A stretch of 64,000 bases of DNA, taken from NCBI GenBank assembly GCA_035379625.1, contig DAOSVM010000006.1, forward strand, positions 1 to 64,000, given 5' to 3'. This DNA comes from DAOSCP01 sp035379625 (GTDB lineage: Bacteria; Bacteroidota; Ignavibacteria; Ignavibacteriales; DAOSCP01). A program made the translations under genes and the position numbers. Positions 1 through 9,100 of this stretch are shown here, in pieces; position 1 is the stretch's first letter, and each line of letters opens with the position of its first letter. The notes below the pieces were generated by a model. It did not search any database. It saw nothing but the letters and a program-made list of their open reading frames with translations, and was not told the origin of the DNA.

Positions 1-2
1 AC

Positions 3-359
3 GGTTTTGTACGTATGTTCGTCAATGGTGAAGCAATTGTCACAAATCAACAATTTCTCGGTGTCGTAATTGGCGATCATACAAAAGTTGCTATAAATAC
101 AATGTTTAATACAGGAACAGTGGTTGGTTTTTCAAGTAATGTTTTTGGTGCTGGATTTCCTTCTAAAAGCCTCCCGTCATTTACTTGGGGAGGGTGTGGT
201 TCTGCTAGCACAACTTATGACCTTGAAAGAGCTATTGAAACAGCTAAAAGAGTGATGGCAAGACGTAATTACATTATGTCTGAAGAAGAAGAAAATGTTT
301 TTAGAAAAACTTTCGATATTACAAAAAAAGTTCGCAAAAGAGCTGGTTATCCTTACTAA
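3..359 (+). CDS. C-terminal part of a GlmU-like sugar nucleotidyltransferase (partial at window edge)
   Basis: The frame is open from the window edge, so this is only the end of a longer gene; an in-frame ATG at 15 is internal. The visible part (VNGE..., GDHTKVAINTMFNTGT, FGAGFPSKSLPSFTWGG, ETAKRVMARR) matches the C-terminal left-handed beta-helix region of the Bacteroidota 'putative sugar nucleotidyl transferase' family, in which a GlmU-type pyrophosphorylase domain is followed by hexapeptide repeats. These proteins are thought to make nucleotide-activated sugars for the cell envelope, but the substrate cannot be read from this fragment. A hairpin terminator follows at 413. Confidence 0.75.
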   Translation, partial: GFVRMFVNGEAIVTNQQFLGVVIGDHTKVAINTMFNTGTVVGFSSNVFGAGFPSKSLPSFTWGGCGSASTTYDLERAIETAKRVMARRNYIMSEEEENVFRKTFDITKKVRKRAGYPY

Positions 360-412
360 ATAAGAGCATAGGTCCCCCGCTTATGCGATAAATCCCCCTA
401 TATTATGTTGTT

Positions 413-450
413 GAGGTTGTCTTACCCCGAGGACAACCTCGCTTGTTTTA
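413..450 (+). terminator. Probable rho-independent terminator after the GlmU-like gene
   Basis: A 9-bp perfect stem (gaggttgtc at 413-421, gacaacctc at 432-440) encloses a 10-base loop and is followed by a T-rich but interrupted tail (gcttgtttt). It lies between a stop at 359 and the next start at 513. Confidence 0.6.
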
Positions 451-512
451 AATTGTTTAATTAATTTTTTTTTCTTATCTTATTTCTTATTTAAAAAAAC
501 TAATATTTCCAT

Positions 513-1976
513 ATGCAAACTCTTTCCGTTTTCCTTATTGTCAAAAATGAAGAAAAATTTATTAAAAATTCTATAGAACATCTTTTACCTATTGCAGAAC
601 AAATTGTTATTGTCGATACTGGTTCTACTGATAACACTTTAAATATTTTGAAAAATTACAATGTCGATGTTTTTAATTTTGAATGGTGTGACAATTTTTC
701 CAAAGCAAGAAATTTTGCTCTTAGCAAATGTAATAAAGATTTAATTTTATATATTGATGCTGATGAAAAATTAACTGATAAATCTATACAAGAGATTAAT
801 GAAATTAAAAAATCCAAAAATCTTGCTAAAACAGCTTATTTATGTAAAGTTAAAAGTTTTTCTGCTGATAAAAACATTTTTACCAATCAGATGAGTTATC
901 CTCGTTTGTTTAACAGAAGTGAAAATATCTATTTTGAAGGAGCAATTCACGAGCAAATTCTTCCTTCTCTTATCAAAAATAAATATGTAATCTTAAATTC
1001 AACTGTAGAAATTATACATTATGGTTATGATATTGATGAAAAACTTTTACAAAAAAAAGCTAAAAGAAATTTAAATATTTTATTAAAAAATCCTGAAGAT
1101 AATTGGTACTATCATTTTCAACTAGCACAAACATATTCTATCCTAAAAAATGAAGATTATGCTTTCTTCCATATGAACAAAGCAATTGAGTATCAAGATA
1201 TTCCGAACGATTATTTATCTCACGCTGCAAGATACATAGCTGATTATTATCTTAATAACTTAAACTTTAACCAAGCATATAATTTTATAGCTAAAGGTTT
1301 AGCTGCCAATCCATCTCAACCGTTACTTAATTTGGTTGCTGCAAATTATTATGCGAAAATCAATGATTTCGATAAATTTTATAAACATTTAACAATTGCC
1401 TACGTAAATAATAATTTATATCTAACAGATTATTGTACAAGCAGTTTTGAAATATTCTTAAATCCTTTCAAAATTATCTTTTTTGCATTAAATATTGCAT
1501 ATAATTTTAGAAATTCAGAAGTTTTGGAAGAATTTATTCTAGAACTAAAAAAAATAGAAACTGAACTTGCAGATACCATTATCAAGATACTAAATAATAA
1601 AGAAATTGATGATAAGTCTGCTTCTCTAATAATATCTAAATTTGATCCTGATACAAAAGATTTTTTTTGCAATATATTGCAAAATTATAAACACCACAAC
1701 ATCGCAAAAAATATTCTATTAGAAATTTTTCAAAAACAAACTGATGATACAATTATTTTAAATGCTCTTGGAAATATTTTTACCGCATTGAACGATTTTA
1801 AAAATGCAATTGTTTATTTTCAAAAATCAATGGATATAGAACCAAAATTATCAACAGCTTTATATCTTGCATCAATTTTTATTAAAATAAGTGATAGCGA
1901 AAATTATAAAAAAATTTTATCGTATATAAGAAGTAATAATTCGGAAATAGCAAACAAATTACCAAATTATATATAA
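513..1976 (+). CDS. Family 2 glycosyltransferase with TPR repeats
   Basis: The N-terminal ~230 residues are a GT-A fold family 2 glycosyltransferase of the SunS-like type. It opens with SVFLIVKNEEKF, has VDTGSTDNT for the nucleotide-binding strand, a YIDADE metal-binding DXD-type motif near residue 83, and GAIHEQI near residue 147. The remainder is helical and TPR-like, with the clearest repeat near the C terminus (ALGNIFTALNDFKNAIVYFQKSMDIEP). A cytoplasmic enzyme adding sugar to a protein or glycan is inferred. It ends one base before the next TPR glycosyltransferase gene (1978), so the two are probably co-transcribed. No signal peptide or membrane segment is seen. The acceptor is unknown. 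Confidence 0.85.
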   Translation: MQTLSVFLIVKNEEKFIKNSIEHLLPIAEQIVIVDTGSTDNTLNILKNYNVDVFNFEWCDNFSKARNFALSKCNKDLILYIDADEKLTDKSIQEINEIKKSKNLAKTAYLCKVKSFSADKNIFTNQMSYPRLFNRSENIYFEGAIHEQILPSLIKNKYVILNSTVEIIHYGYDIDEKLLQKKAKRNLNILLKNPEDNWYYHFQLAQTYSILKNEDYAFFHMNKAIEYQDIPNDYLSHAARYIADYYLNNLNFNQAYNFIAKGLAANPSQPLLNLVAANYYAKINDFDKFYKHLTIAYVNNNLYLTDYCTSSFEIFLNPFKIIFFALNIAYNFRNSEVLEEFILELKKIETELADTIIKILNNKEIDDKSASLIISKFDPDTKDFFCNILQNYKHHNIAKNILLEIFQKQTDDTIILNALGNIFTALNDFKNAIVYFQKSMDIEPKLSTALYLASIFIKISDSENYKKILSYIRSNNSEIANKLPNYI

Positions 1977-1977
1977 A

Positions 1978-4900
1978 ATGGAAACATTTAGCTACAACCA
2001 CGTATTAAATACGGTTGCAAAATTATACGAAAAAGGGCTCTACCATCAAGCTATTGAATTGCTCGAAGAGCTAATTAGTAAAAATACTAATGATGACGAT
2101 TTGAACTTTAAACTCGGTTTTCTATATTCAAAAGTTTATAATTTTGAAAAAGCTATATTTAATTACCGCAAAGCTGTTGAACTCAAGCCTCAACAATTCG
2201 AATACAATTATAACTATGCAATAGTACTTTCAGAAAACGGTAATTATGAACTTGCTATCGAATATTTCAATAAAGCACTTGAATTAAAAAATAATGACAT
2301 AAATTGCATTTATAATATAGGCTGTACACTCAAAAGAGCAAATAAATTTAAAGAAGCTATTCAAGTTTTCGAAAATGTATTGGATATAAACCCTAATCAC
2401 GCAGAAAGTATTTACAATATTGGTGTAATTTATTATGAAATGCAAGAATTTCAAACTGCTAAAGAATATTTTAACAGAACTATAGAACTTAATCCTGAAT
2501 TCCCAGATGCGTATTGGAATCTTTCCTTAATTTATTTACGTGAAGGTAATTATAAAAAAGGTTTTCAACTATATTACTGGCGATGGAAAACAAATGAATT
2601 TCAACACAAAATCAAAAACACAAAAATCCCATTCAGTAAACTAGAAGACTTAAAACCTAATACACGAGTCCTAATATCAGATGAACAAGGCTTTGGTGAT
2701 ACAATACAATTTATTCGATTAATACCTATATTTAAAGAAAAATATAACCTTAAAATTGCTTTTCAATGTAAAAAAGAGCTTTACGATTTATTTAAATCTT
2801 ACAAATACATAGATGAGCTCTACTTCTACGGCCAATATATTGAGCAACCCGATGCCCATTTCGCTCTTTTTGATATTGCAACCATACTTCAAATTGACAA
2901 AAATGATATTCAAACAAAAATTCCATACCTTTTCCCTACTAAAAAAATTAAACTTAACACAACTTACAAATTTAATATCGGATTTTGCATTTCAGGTAAC
3001 CCTGCTCATAAATTAAACAACATTAGAAATATCCCAATCGACGATTTCCAAATTATTTTCGAAAACAAAAACATCTGCTTTTGGAATTTAGCAACCGATA
3101 AATATAATCACTTACAAAAATTTGAAAATTATCAAGAGCCAAATTTTGCAAATTTTGACCAGCTGGCTTCAATTATTAATGAACTCGATTTAATAATTTC
3201 AGTAGATACAGCAGTTGCTCATTTAGCTGGGGCTTTAGGTAAAAAAGTTATACTTTTACTTCCTGAATTCACAGACTGGCGCTGGGAATTGGAACTTGAA
3301 ACTTCGCCTTATTATCCAACAATGCAAATTTTACGAAAAAAATCAAATTGGAAAGACTTAATTTTTAGATTAAATGATTTAATATTGGGCTCGGACGGTA
3401 TAAGCATAACCCGTGCTTCGCACGGGGAAGAAATAGAATCCTCAAATAACAATATAACCAACCCAATCATTGATAATACATTAAATAATTATGTATCACA
3501 ACATCCTGAAACTAAAACAGATACTGAAATACCTAAAAACCAACAACTAAATAGCGAAATAACTGAAACTATAATAATAAACCAATCAGAAGAAAAAAAA
3601 ATAACAAATCAAGAGTTTTTAAATAAAACTGATTCATCTCAAAACCAAAAATCAGAAATCAAAACACAACAATTTGAAAATGATTTTCAAAAATCTTTAA
3701 AATTTTATAAATCAGGCAATTATCAAAAAGTCATTGAAATATTAAGTCCTTATTTAGAACAACAACAAAATAATGCTATATTTAATTATAACTATGGATT
3801 ATGTCTATATCATTTAAATCAAATTGAAAAAGCTATTATCTACATTCAAAAAGCTCATCAAATCGATGAATATAACATTGATATTATAAATACCCTAACA
3901 AAAATTTACATCCAAATTGAAAAAACTGATGAATTAAAACAAATAATTCCAATAATCGAAAATAAATTTTCAGAAAATTTTGATAAATATTTCTTGCTTG
4001 GTTTAATCAACCAAACATTAAAAAATTATGAAAATTCATTAAAATATTTCCAATTAGCATTAAAATATGATAGTGATAATGTTGATTTATTACTAAATTT
4101 AGGCAGTGCTTATTTCTATTATGAAGATTTTGAAAATGCAACAGAACTTTGGTTTAAAGTTTTATCCATTAATCCGTATCATTATCAAGCTTATTTTAAT
4201 CTTGGAAAATTTTTTGAAGAAACAAAATTTTATCAAAACGCATTAGAACTTTATTTAAAAGTAATTGCAATAAATCCAGAATTTTATGACGCTCAGTTTT
4301 CTGCAGCTGAAATGTATTTAATGCTGCAAGATTTTGAAAAAGGATGGGGAAAATATGAATATCGTAAAAAATTACCAAAGTATGGCAAACTATATCTCAA
4401 AGGTATTGAATGGAAGGGAGAAAATATCGATGATAAAATACTTCTCGTTTATGATGAGCAAGGTATTGGAGATTCAATCCAATTTGTAAGATATTTGAAA
4501 AAAATAACAGCTTATAAAATTCTTTTTGTTACTCGACCAGAATTATACGAACTTTACAAAACAGCTAATATTTGTGAAAATATATATACTTTCAATCAAG
4601 TCGATAATCTTGAATATGATTATTTCGTAAGTTTATTGAGTTTACCATATATATTCAATATAAAACCTGATTATGAAGGTATTCCATATTTAAAATCGGA
4701 TAATCAAAAAAATGTAAAAATTGAAAAATATATAAATCCTGCCAAATTAAATATTTTACTTGTTCCAAAATCATCAGGTAATATAATAACAAAAGATTTG
4801 AGCGACCAACAAATTGAAACAATAATTCAAAAAATTGATGCAAATATTTTGATTTATAATTATAATCCCACTAAAAATTATGATAATGTAACAATACTAA

Positions 4901-6711
4901 ACGATATAATTGAGACATTTGAAGATACAGCTGCAATAATAAGTAATGTTGATTTAGTAATTTGCGTAGATACAGCAGTTGCACACCTTTCCGGTGCTTT
5001 AGGAAAGGAAACTTGTCTTTTACTAAAGTATAACGCTGACTGGCGCTGGTTCGATAATTTAAATTATTCATTATTTTACAAAAATTTCAGAATATTTAGG
5101 CAAAAAAAATATAAAATTTGGGATGAACCAATTGATGAACTGATTAGTTATATTAATAATTTAACCGAAAATATAACTCTACCAAATAAAAATTACCAAA
5201 ATTTCATAAACTTATTAGATAATAATATTGAAGAAGCAAATAAATTGTATACTCAATATTATATTGAATGGTTAAAAGATTACAATAAATATCCAGCAAT
5301 AATAATTTTTCTTTATAAAGTTGGTAATAATGAGTTAGCAGATAAACTCTATAATGAATTGAAAATGCTTGCACCTGAAAATAACGCCTTAAAAATTATT
5401 GAAGCAATTAAAAATGAATTAAAAAATAATCTTGACGATGCATTAAATACATATTTAGAATTACATAAAAATAATCCTAAAGATATACATTCAATTTTAA
5501 AGTTAAGTGAAATATATACTGAAAAAAAAGATACTGTAAAAGCAATTGAATATTATCAAAAGGCGTTAATCATAGAACCGAATAATATATTAGCATTAAA
5601 TTATTTAGCTAATTTATATCAAAAAAATGAAAATTATTCGCAAGCAGAAGAACTTTACAAAGAAGCTTTAGCATTGGAACCTAATAATAATGATATATTG
5701 TATAATTATGCGTCATTATTGCAAGTTATTGGCAAATTTAATGATGCTGTAAGCTTATACAAACAAGTTATAAGAAATGATTTTAATCGTTATGGAGTGC
5801 ATCTCAATTTAGCTACAATTTTATTAACACAAGGAAATTTTGTCGAAGGTTTTGAAGAATATGAATATAGAAGAATTACACCTGAACTGAAATATAAAAA
5901 TTTCGAAATTCCATATTGGAATGGCGAAAACTTGAATGATAAAAAAATTTTAATTTTATTTGAACAAGGTTATGGAGATGCAATAAATTTTGTGAGATTT
6001 ATAAAATATTTGAAAATTAAATATCCAAATTCTAATTTAACTTTTGCTGTAAGGAAAAATTTAATTACGTTATTACAAAAACTTAATTTTATAGATAATA
6101 TAATTGATATAAATGGTAATATTTCAGTATCTCAATATGACTATTACGTTTATCAATTGTCTTTAATTAAACATTTTATAGACAATATCTTCGATTGTAA
6201 AAAAGATTCTTGTTTTGGTATTCCAACAAAAGAAATTAAAATTCCAGAAGTAGAAAACAAATTGAAAATTGGTATTTGTTGGCGTGGTTCTGATAAACAT
6301 AAGCATACGCATATAAGGAATTTACCTTTAGAAGAATTTCTATTCTTAACAGAAATTCCATATAAAAATAAATATCAAATATATTCTTTCCAACTTGATG
6401 CTACTGATGAAGAAGTTAAACTTTTGGAAGAAAATGGAATAATTCAATTGAAAGATAATATAAAAGATTTTTATGATTCTTATTCTTTCATATCAAAAAT
6501 GGATTATTTAATAACAGTGGATACTGCCTTATTACACTTAGCAGGAGTTAACTGTAAACCTAAAATTTATGCTTATATTGGATATTTCAACGATTGGCGT
6601 TGGTTAAATGGTGAAAATCCTAATATTTGGTATGAAAATCTCACATTATTAAAAAATTATAATTTTTCTTCAAAAGGTTTCTTAAAACAAGTAATAAATA
6701 AGTATTTTTAA
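1978..6711 (+). CDS. Giant TPR/GT9-like protein with three TPR-glycosyltransferase units
   Basis: This 1577-residue protein is built from three copies of a unit made of TPR repeats followed by a GT9/heptosyltransferase-like domain. The GT-like domains carry a DEQGxGDxIQF-type motif near residues 235 and 822 and a FEQGYGDAINF variant near 1325. Each also has a VDTAxxHLxG motif (near 407, 993 and 1513) followed by DWRW. The 477-residue protein at 23193 has a single such unit, so this gene probably arose by tandem duplication and fusion. Between units 1 and 2 is a low-complexity N/Q/S/T-rich linker (about 484-565). Residues 471-483 just before it are encoded by a dispersed GC-rich repeat element. 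The role is probably glycan or protein glycosylation in the cytoplasm; donor and acceptor are unknown. Confidence 0.8.
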   Translation: METFSYNHVLNTVAKLYEKGLYHQAIELLEELISKNTNDDDLNFKLGFLYSKVYNFEKAIFNYRKAVELKPQQFEYNYNYAIVLSENGNYELAIEYFNKALELKNNDINCIYNIGCTLKRANKFKEAIQVFENVLDINPNHAESIYNIGVIYYEMQEFQTAKEYFNRTIELNPEFPDAYWNLSLIYLREGNYKKGFQLYYWRWKTNEFQHKIKNTKIPFSKLEDLKPNTRVLISDEQGFGDTIQFIRLIPIFKEKYNLKIAFQCKKELYDLFKSYKYIDELYFYGQYIEQPDAHFALFDIATILQIDKNDIQTKIPYLFPTKKIKLNTTYKFNIGFCISGNPAHKLNNIRNIPIDDFQIIFENKNICFWNLATDKYNHLQKFENYQEPNFANFDQLASIINELDLIISVDTAVAHLAGALGKKVILLLPEFTDWRWELELETSPYYPTMQILRKKSNWKDLIFRLNDLILGSDGISITRASHGEEIESSNNNITNPIIDNTLNNYVSQHPETKTDTEIPKNQQLNSEITETIIINQSEEKKITNQEFLNKTDSSQNQKSEIKTQQFENDFQKSLKFYKSGNYQKVIEILSPYLEQQQNNAIFNYNYGLCLYHLNQIEKAIIYIQKAHQIDEYNIDIINTLTKIYIQIEKTDELKQIIPIIENKFSENFDKYFLLGLINQTLKNYENSLKYFQLALKYDSDNVDLLLNLGSAYFYYEDFENATELWFKVLSINPYHYQAYFNLGKFFEETKFYQNALELYLKVIAINPEFYDAQFSAAEMYLMLQDFEKGWGKYEYRKKLPKYGKLYLKGIEWKGENIDDKILLVYDEQGIGDSIQFVRYLKKITAYKILFVTRPELYELYKTANICENIYTFNQVDNLEYDYFVSLLSLPYIFNIKPDYEGIPYLKSDNQKNVKIEKYINPAKLNILLVPKSSGNIITKDLSDQQIETIIQKIDANILIYNYNPTKNYDNVTILNDIIETFEDTAAIISNVDLVICVDTAVAHLSGALGKETCLLLKYNADWRWFDNLNYSLFYKNFRIFRQKKYKIWDEPIDELISYINNLTENITLPNKNYQNFINLLDNNIEEANKLYTQYYIEWLKDYNKYPAIIIFLYKVGNNELADKLYNELKMLAPENNALKIIEAIKNELKNNLDDALNTYLELHKNNPKDIHSILKLSEIYTEKKDTVKAIEYYQKALIIEPNNILALNYLANLYQKNENYSQAEELYKEALALEPNNNDILYNYASLLQVIGKFNDAVSLYKQVIRNDFNRYGVHLNLATILLTQGNFVEGFEEYEYRRITPELKYKNFEIPYWNGENLNDKKILILFEQGYGDAINFVRFIKYLKIKYPNSNLTFAVRKNLITLLQKLNFIDNIIDINGNISVSQYDYYVYQLSLIKHFIDNIFDCKKDSCFGIPTKEIKIPEVENKLKIGICWRGSDKHKHTHIRNLPLEEFLFLTEIPYKNKYQIYSFQLDATDEEVKLLEENGIIQLKDNIKDFYDSYSFISKMDYLITVDTALLHLAGVNCKPKIYAYIGYFNDWRWLNGENPNIWYENLTLLKNYNFSSKGFLKQVINKYF
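3387..3430 (+). repeat. GC-rich box-hairpin element, copy 1, inside a coding region
   Basis: The box gctcggacggtataagcata (3389-3408) is followed by a 7-bp hairpin, cccgtgc (3410-3416), loop ttc, gcacggg (3420-3426). The second hairpin seen in most copies is absent. It is in frame with the host gene and is translated as GSDGISITRASHG at residues 471-483 of the 1577-residue protein. It sits at the boundary between the first GT9-like domain and the disordered linker, a place where an insert would be tolerated. Confidence 0.85.
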
Positions 6712-7052
6712 TGGGGAAGATTTATTTTAATATTTTGATTACATTTGCATTTTCAATTGTATTTTTTTTATTAACCAAAAAGTATGTAGTTAATTATTTA
6801 AATCCATTTTACTATTTTTTCCTGTTAATTATTGTATTTGTTGCTTTACCATCATATAAAAGTTATTTAAAGTTTTATAATCAGAATAAAGAAATTATAA
6901 ATAATTCAATGTGCGCAACATGCAACTTTTTTGACAAAAATAATGTTTACTGTTACAAATACGATAAGTTCGTAGAAAATGATATTATTCCTTGTGGTGG
7001 TAAAGACTACGAACCATTTTACCAAACAAATATTTTGAAAAGAGTTGAATAA
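6711..7052 (+). CDS. Small membrane protein with a four-cysteine tail, unknown function
   Basis: I do not recognise a family. The first ~65 residues hold two hydrophobic segments (residues about 4-22 and 31-50). The soluble tail has a CATC motif, then two more cysteines (VYCYKYDKF, IIPCGGKDY), suggesting a small metal-binding or disulphide knuckle. The ATG overlaps the preceding TAA (TAATG), and the gene overlaps the following one in the same way, so it is translationally coupled within the 513-7315 operon. Confidence 0.6.
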   Translation: MGKIYFNILITFAFSIVFFLLTKKYVVNYLNPFYYFFLLIIVFVALPSYKSYLKFYNQNKEIINNSMCATCNFFDKNNVYCYKYDKFVENDIIPCGGKDYEPFYQTNILKRVE

Positions 7053-7315
7053 TGGCAAGAAAAGAAAAAACACTCGACGAAATAATAAACAGCTCAAATA
7101 ATGAAAAAGTATTATTTTGTAAAGAATGCGAAGAAGTTGGATTAAATGAATTTGGATTAGATCCAACCGATAAAAATGCATTCAAAAGAGCACTCGAGCA
7201 GCATAAAATCTGTAAAGAAATTGGAAGGTTTAAAGGTGAAGTTTGTTCAAGAGTTTTTATCGCTTCTGATGAATTGCCAACTTTTGATGACGATGATAAC
7301 GATATACCGCAATAA
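7052..7315 (+). CDS. Small cysteine-containing protein, unknown function
   Basis: An 87-residue charged protein with no membrane segment. It has a CKEC pair near residues 23-26 and later Cys/His residues (HKICKEIGRFKGEVC), a spacing that could bind zinc. The C terminus is acidic (FDDDDND). The start overlaps the previous stop as TAATG, indicating coupling to the membrane protein upstream. It ends base-to-base against the convergent dprA stop. No family was recognised. Confidence 0.55.
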   Translation: MARKEKTLDEIINSSNNEKVLFCKECEEVGLNEFGLDPTDKNAFKRALEQHKICKEIGRFKGEVCSRVFIASDELPTFDDDDNDIPQ

Positions 7316-8434
7316 TTAAAGTTTAATGAAGTATTTCCCAGGGAGCTGTTTTATAAGACCTTCAAATTCCAGATTTAATAACGAAACAAGCGTGTCTTGC
7401 GTTGATAAATTTAAATTCCGTGCTACATCATCTATATGTTTTGGCTCATCATTAAGTAAATTCATAATTTCTAATTCAAATATACCTAAACTTAATTTAG
7501 ACAAATCTTTTTTATCCATTTTAGCAAAAAGTCCTAAATCTTCAATGATATCGTTTGCAGAAGTAATAAGCTTAGCTTTATTTGTCTTTATTAAAAAATT
7601 AGTCCCATCACTCATTTCAGATGAAATATTTCCAGGAATAGCATAAAGCTTTTTATTTTGTGAAATTGCAATTTTAGCAGTTATTATTGCACCACCGTTC
7701 ATACGAGTTTCAATTACAAGTACAGCTTTGCTTAATGCAGAAATAATTCTATTCCTTCTAGGGAAATTTTCTGGATTTGGTTGTGTACCTAAAGAATATT
7801 CAGAAATTAAAATACCATTTTCGATAATTTTTTCACTTAGAGTTTTATTTTGAGAAGGATAAATAATATCAAGTCCACTACCAATTATAGCAATTGTTTT
7901 GCCATTATATTTTAAAGCTGTGTTATGTGCGATAGTATCAATTCCTAAAGCGAGGCCACTGACAATAGTAATATTATTATTAACTAAATCTTTGGTTAAA
8001 ATTTCGGTTTGAGTTTTTCCGTAATGAGTTGGATTTCTAGTCCCTACTATAGCAATAGAATTTTCATTGTAAGAAGTTATGTCCCCTTTTAAATAAATAA
8101 GAATTGGTGGATCATCAATTTCTGAAAGCTGTTTAGGATACTTTTCAGACCAGTAAGGAATAATTGAAATATTATTTTTCAAACAATAATCATAATGTGA
8201 GCTAAAAAGTTTTTCATATTTAAAGTAATTTGATAAGGATGAGAGTATATAATTAGCAATAATGTTTGATAGTAAATCAATATTTTCGAGATGTTTATTG
8301 TTTGCTTTTCTTAGCTCAACAATTGATGGATATTTTTTGATAATATTTATTAAGCGTTTAGGTCCAATACTTTTAATAGAGAGTAAAAAATTAAGATATA
8401 TAAATTGTTCTAATTCAATATCAATTATTTGCAT
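7316..8434 (-). CDS. dprA: DNA processing protein DprA
   Basis: DprA loads RecA on incoming single-stranded DNA during natural transformation. The 372-residue length is typical. The N terminus has a helical HhH-like segment (SIGPKRLINIIKKYP). The Rossmann-like DprA domain covers about residues 105-300, with IAIVGTRNPTHYGK, SGLALGIDTIAH, IGSGLDIIYP and NFPRRNRIISALS. The C-terminal winged-helix DprA_WH domain is at about 310-372. It is the last gene of a three-gene minus-strand operon with eutN-like (spacing 5 bp) and a small membrane protein. Confidence 0.95.
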   Translation of the reverse strand: MQIIDIELEQFIYLNFLLSIKSIGPKRLINIIKKYPSIVELRKANNKHLENIDLLSNIIANYILSSLSNYFKYEKLFSSHYDYCLKNNISIIPYWSEKYPKQLSEIDDPPILIYLKGDITSYNENSIAIVGTRNPTHYGKTQTEILTKDLVNNNITIVSGLALGIDTIAHNTALKYNGKTIAIIGSGLDIIYPSQNKTLSEKIIENGILISEYSLGTQPNPENFPRRNRIISALSKAVLVIETRMNGGAIITAKIAISQNKKLYAIPGNISSEMSDGTNFLIKTNKAKLITSANDIIEDLGLFAKMDKKDLSKLSLGIFELEIMNLLNDEPKHIDDVARNLNLSTQDTLVSLLNLEFEGLIKQLPGKYFIKL

Positions 8435-8439
8435 ATAGT

Positions 8440-8712
8440 TTAAGGTATATCGTAATGGTCTACAATTGCGATTATCATTTTATTGACCGGAGAATTTGCA
8501 TGGCCTAAAATTTGCTGAACTGCATCACCTTCATCAACTATTAAGACAGTATCGCCTATACCTGCGCCACACAGATCAATGACAACTGTATCTTCGTCCC
8601 CTTGGGGAGTGCCATCTAAGTTCAAATATCGTATTAGAAGAAGTTTATGCCCAACCAAAGTAGGGTCTTTTTGCGTGGCCACAACATTTCCGGTTACTTT
8701 AGCTAATAACAT
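8440..8712 (-). CDS. Orphan EutN/CcmL-family microcompartment vertex protein
   Basis: The 90-residue product (MLLAKVTGNVVATQKDP..., LVGHKLLLI, GAGIGDTVLIV, IVDHYDIP) is a clear EutN/CcmL/BMV family protein. The family forms pentamers that cap the vertices of bacterial microcompartment shells. I placed the start at the ATG at 8712, because family members begin with M-x-x-A-K/R-V-x-G; a longer reading (to 8790) would add a hydrophobic tail that belongs to the upstream gene in another frame. The upstream stop is at 8714, giving tight coupling. No BMC-H shell proteins or encapsulated enzymes are nearby, so its role here is unclear. Confidence 0.9.
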   Translation of the reverse strand: MLLAKVTGNVVATQKDPTLVGHKLLLIRYLNLDGTPQGDEDTVVIDLCGAGIGDTVLIVDEGDAVQQILGHANSPVNKMIIAIVDHYDIP

Positions 8713-8713
8713 T

Positions 8714-8965
8714 TTAATTTTTTTTAAAACGTTTGAAAATTCCAAATGGAACAACAACAATATAACCAAATAAAACAACAAGGGGAGCAATAGTTAAGGA
8801 GATAGGAGAATCCCATTCACCTAATGTCATTAAATAAAAACCAATAACTAAAACAATGATAGCAATAATTAAAAAAATATAATTTAATTTAGTTAAATAA
8901 AATGGAAAAATCGAACTATAATTTAAAGGTTCATATTTTTTTTGTTTATTTGGTGTTTTAGCCAT
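8714..8965 (-). CDS. Small two-TM membrane protein, DUF3098-like
   Basis: An 83-residue protein with a charged N terminus (MAKTPNKQKK), two hydrophobic segments (about 29-48 and 55-76) joined by LGEWDSPISLT, and a basic end (FKRFKKN). The layout and the TIAPLVVLFGYIVVVP second segment resemble the DUF3098 family of Bacteroidota. No function is known. It is the first gene of the operon with eutN-like and dprA and has a good promoter upstream on the minus strand (8988-9017). Confidence 0.7.
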   Translation of the reverse strand: MAKTPNKQKKYEPLNYSSIFPFYLTKLNYIFLIIAIIVLVIGFYLMTLGEWDSPISLTIAPLVVLFGYIVVVPFGIFKRFKKN

Positions 8966-8987
8966 AATTGCCTCAAAGATTAAACAG

Positions 8988-9017
8988 CAAATATATATAT
9001 AAATTAAAAAAATACAA
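8988..9017 (-). promoter_or_regulatory. Bacteroidota-type promoter for the DUF3098-eutN-dprA operon
   Basis: On the minus strand TTG (9017-9015) is followed after 19 bases by TATATTTG (8995-8988), matching the Bacteroidota housekeeping pattern TTG-N19/21-TAnnTTTG. It lies 23 bp before the ATG at 8965 and is divergent from the tRNA-Lys promoter. Confidence 0.6.
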
Positions 9018-9042
9018 AATTAATTTAATTTTGAAAAAAAAC

Positions 9043-9073
9043 TTGCTTTTTTAAAAAAAATGTAGTATATTTG
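9043..9073 (+). promoter_or_regulatory. Bacteroidota-type promoter for tRNA-Lys
   Basis: TTG (9043-9045), 20 bases, then TATATTTG (9066-9073), placed 27 bp before the tRNA 5' end. Element and spacing are identical to those in front of the SRP RNA at 21065-21035. Confidence 0.7.
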
Positions 9074-9100
9074 ATTTTCATATTTACAAAAACTTGTAAC

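Noticed and set aside
8713..8790. Longer start for the EutN-like gene
   Set aside because: It adds a hydrophobic stretch encoded out of frame within the upstream membrane-protein gene. Family members start at the MLLAKV position.
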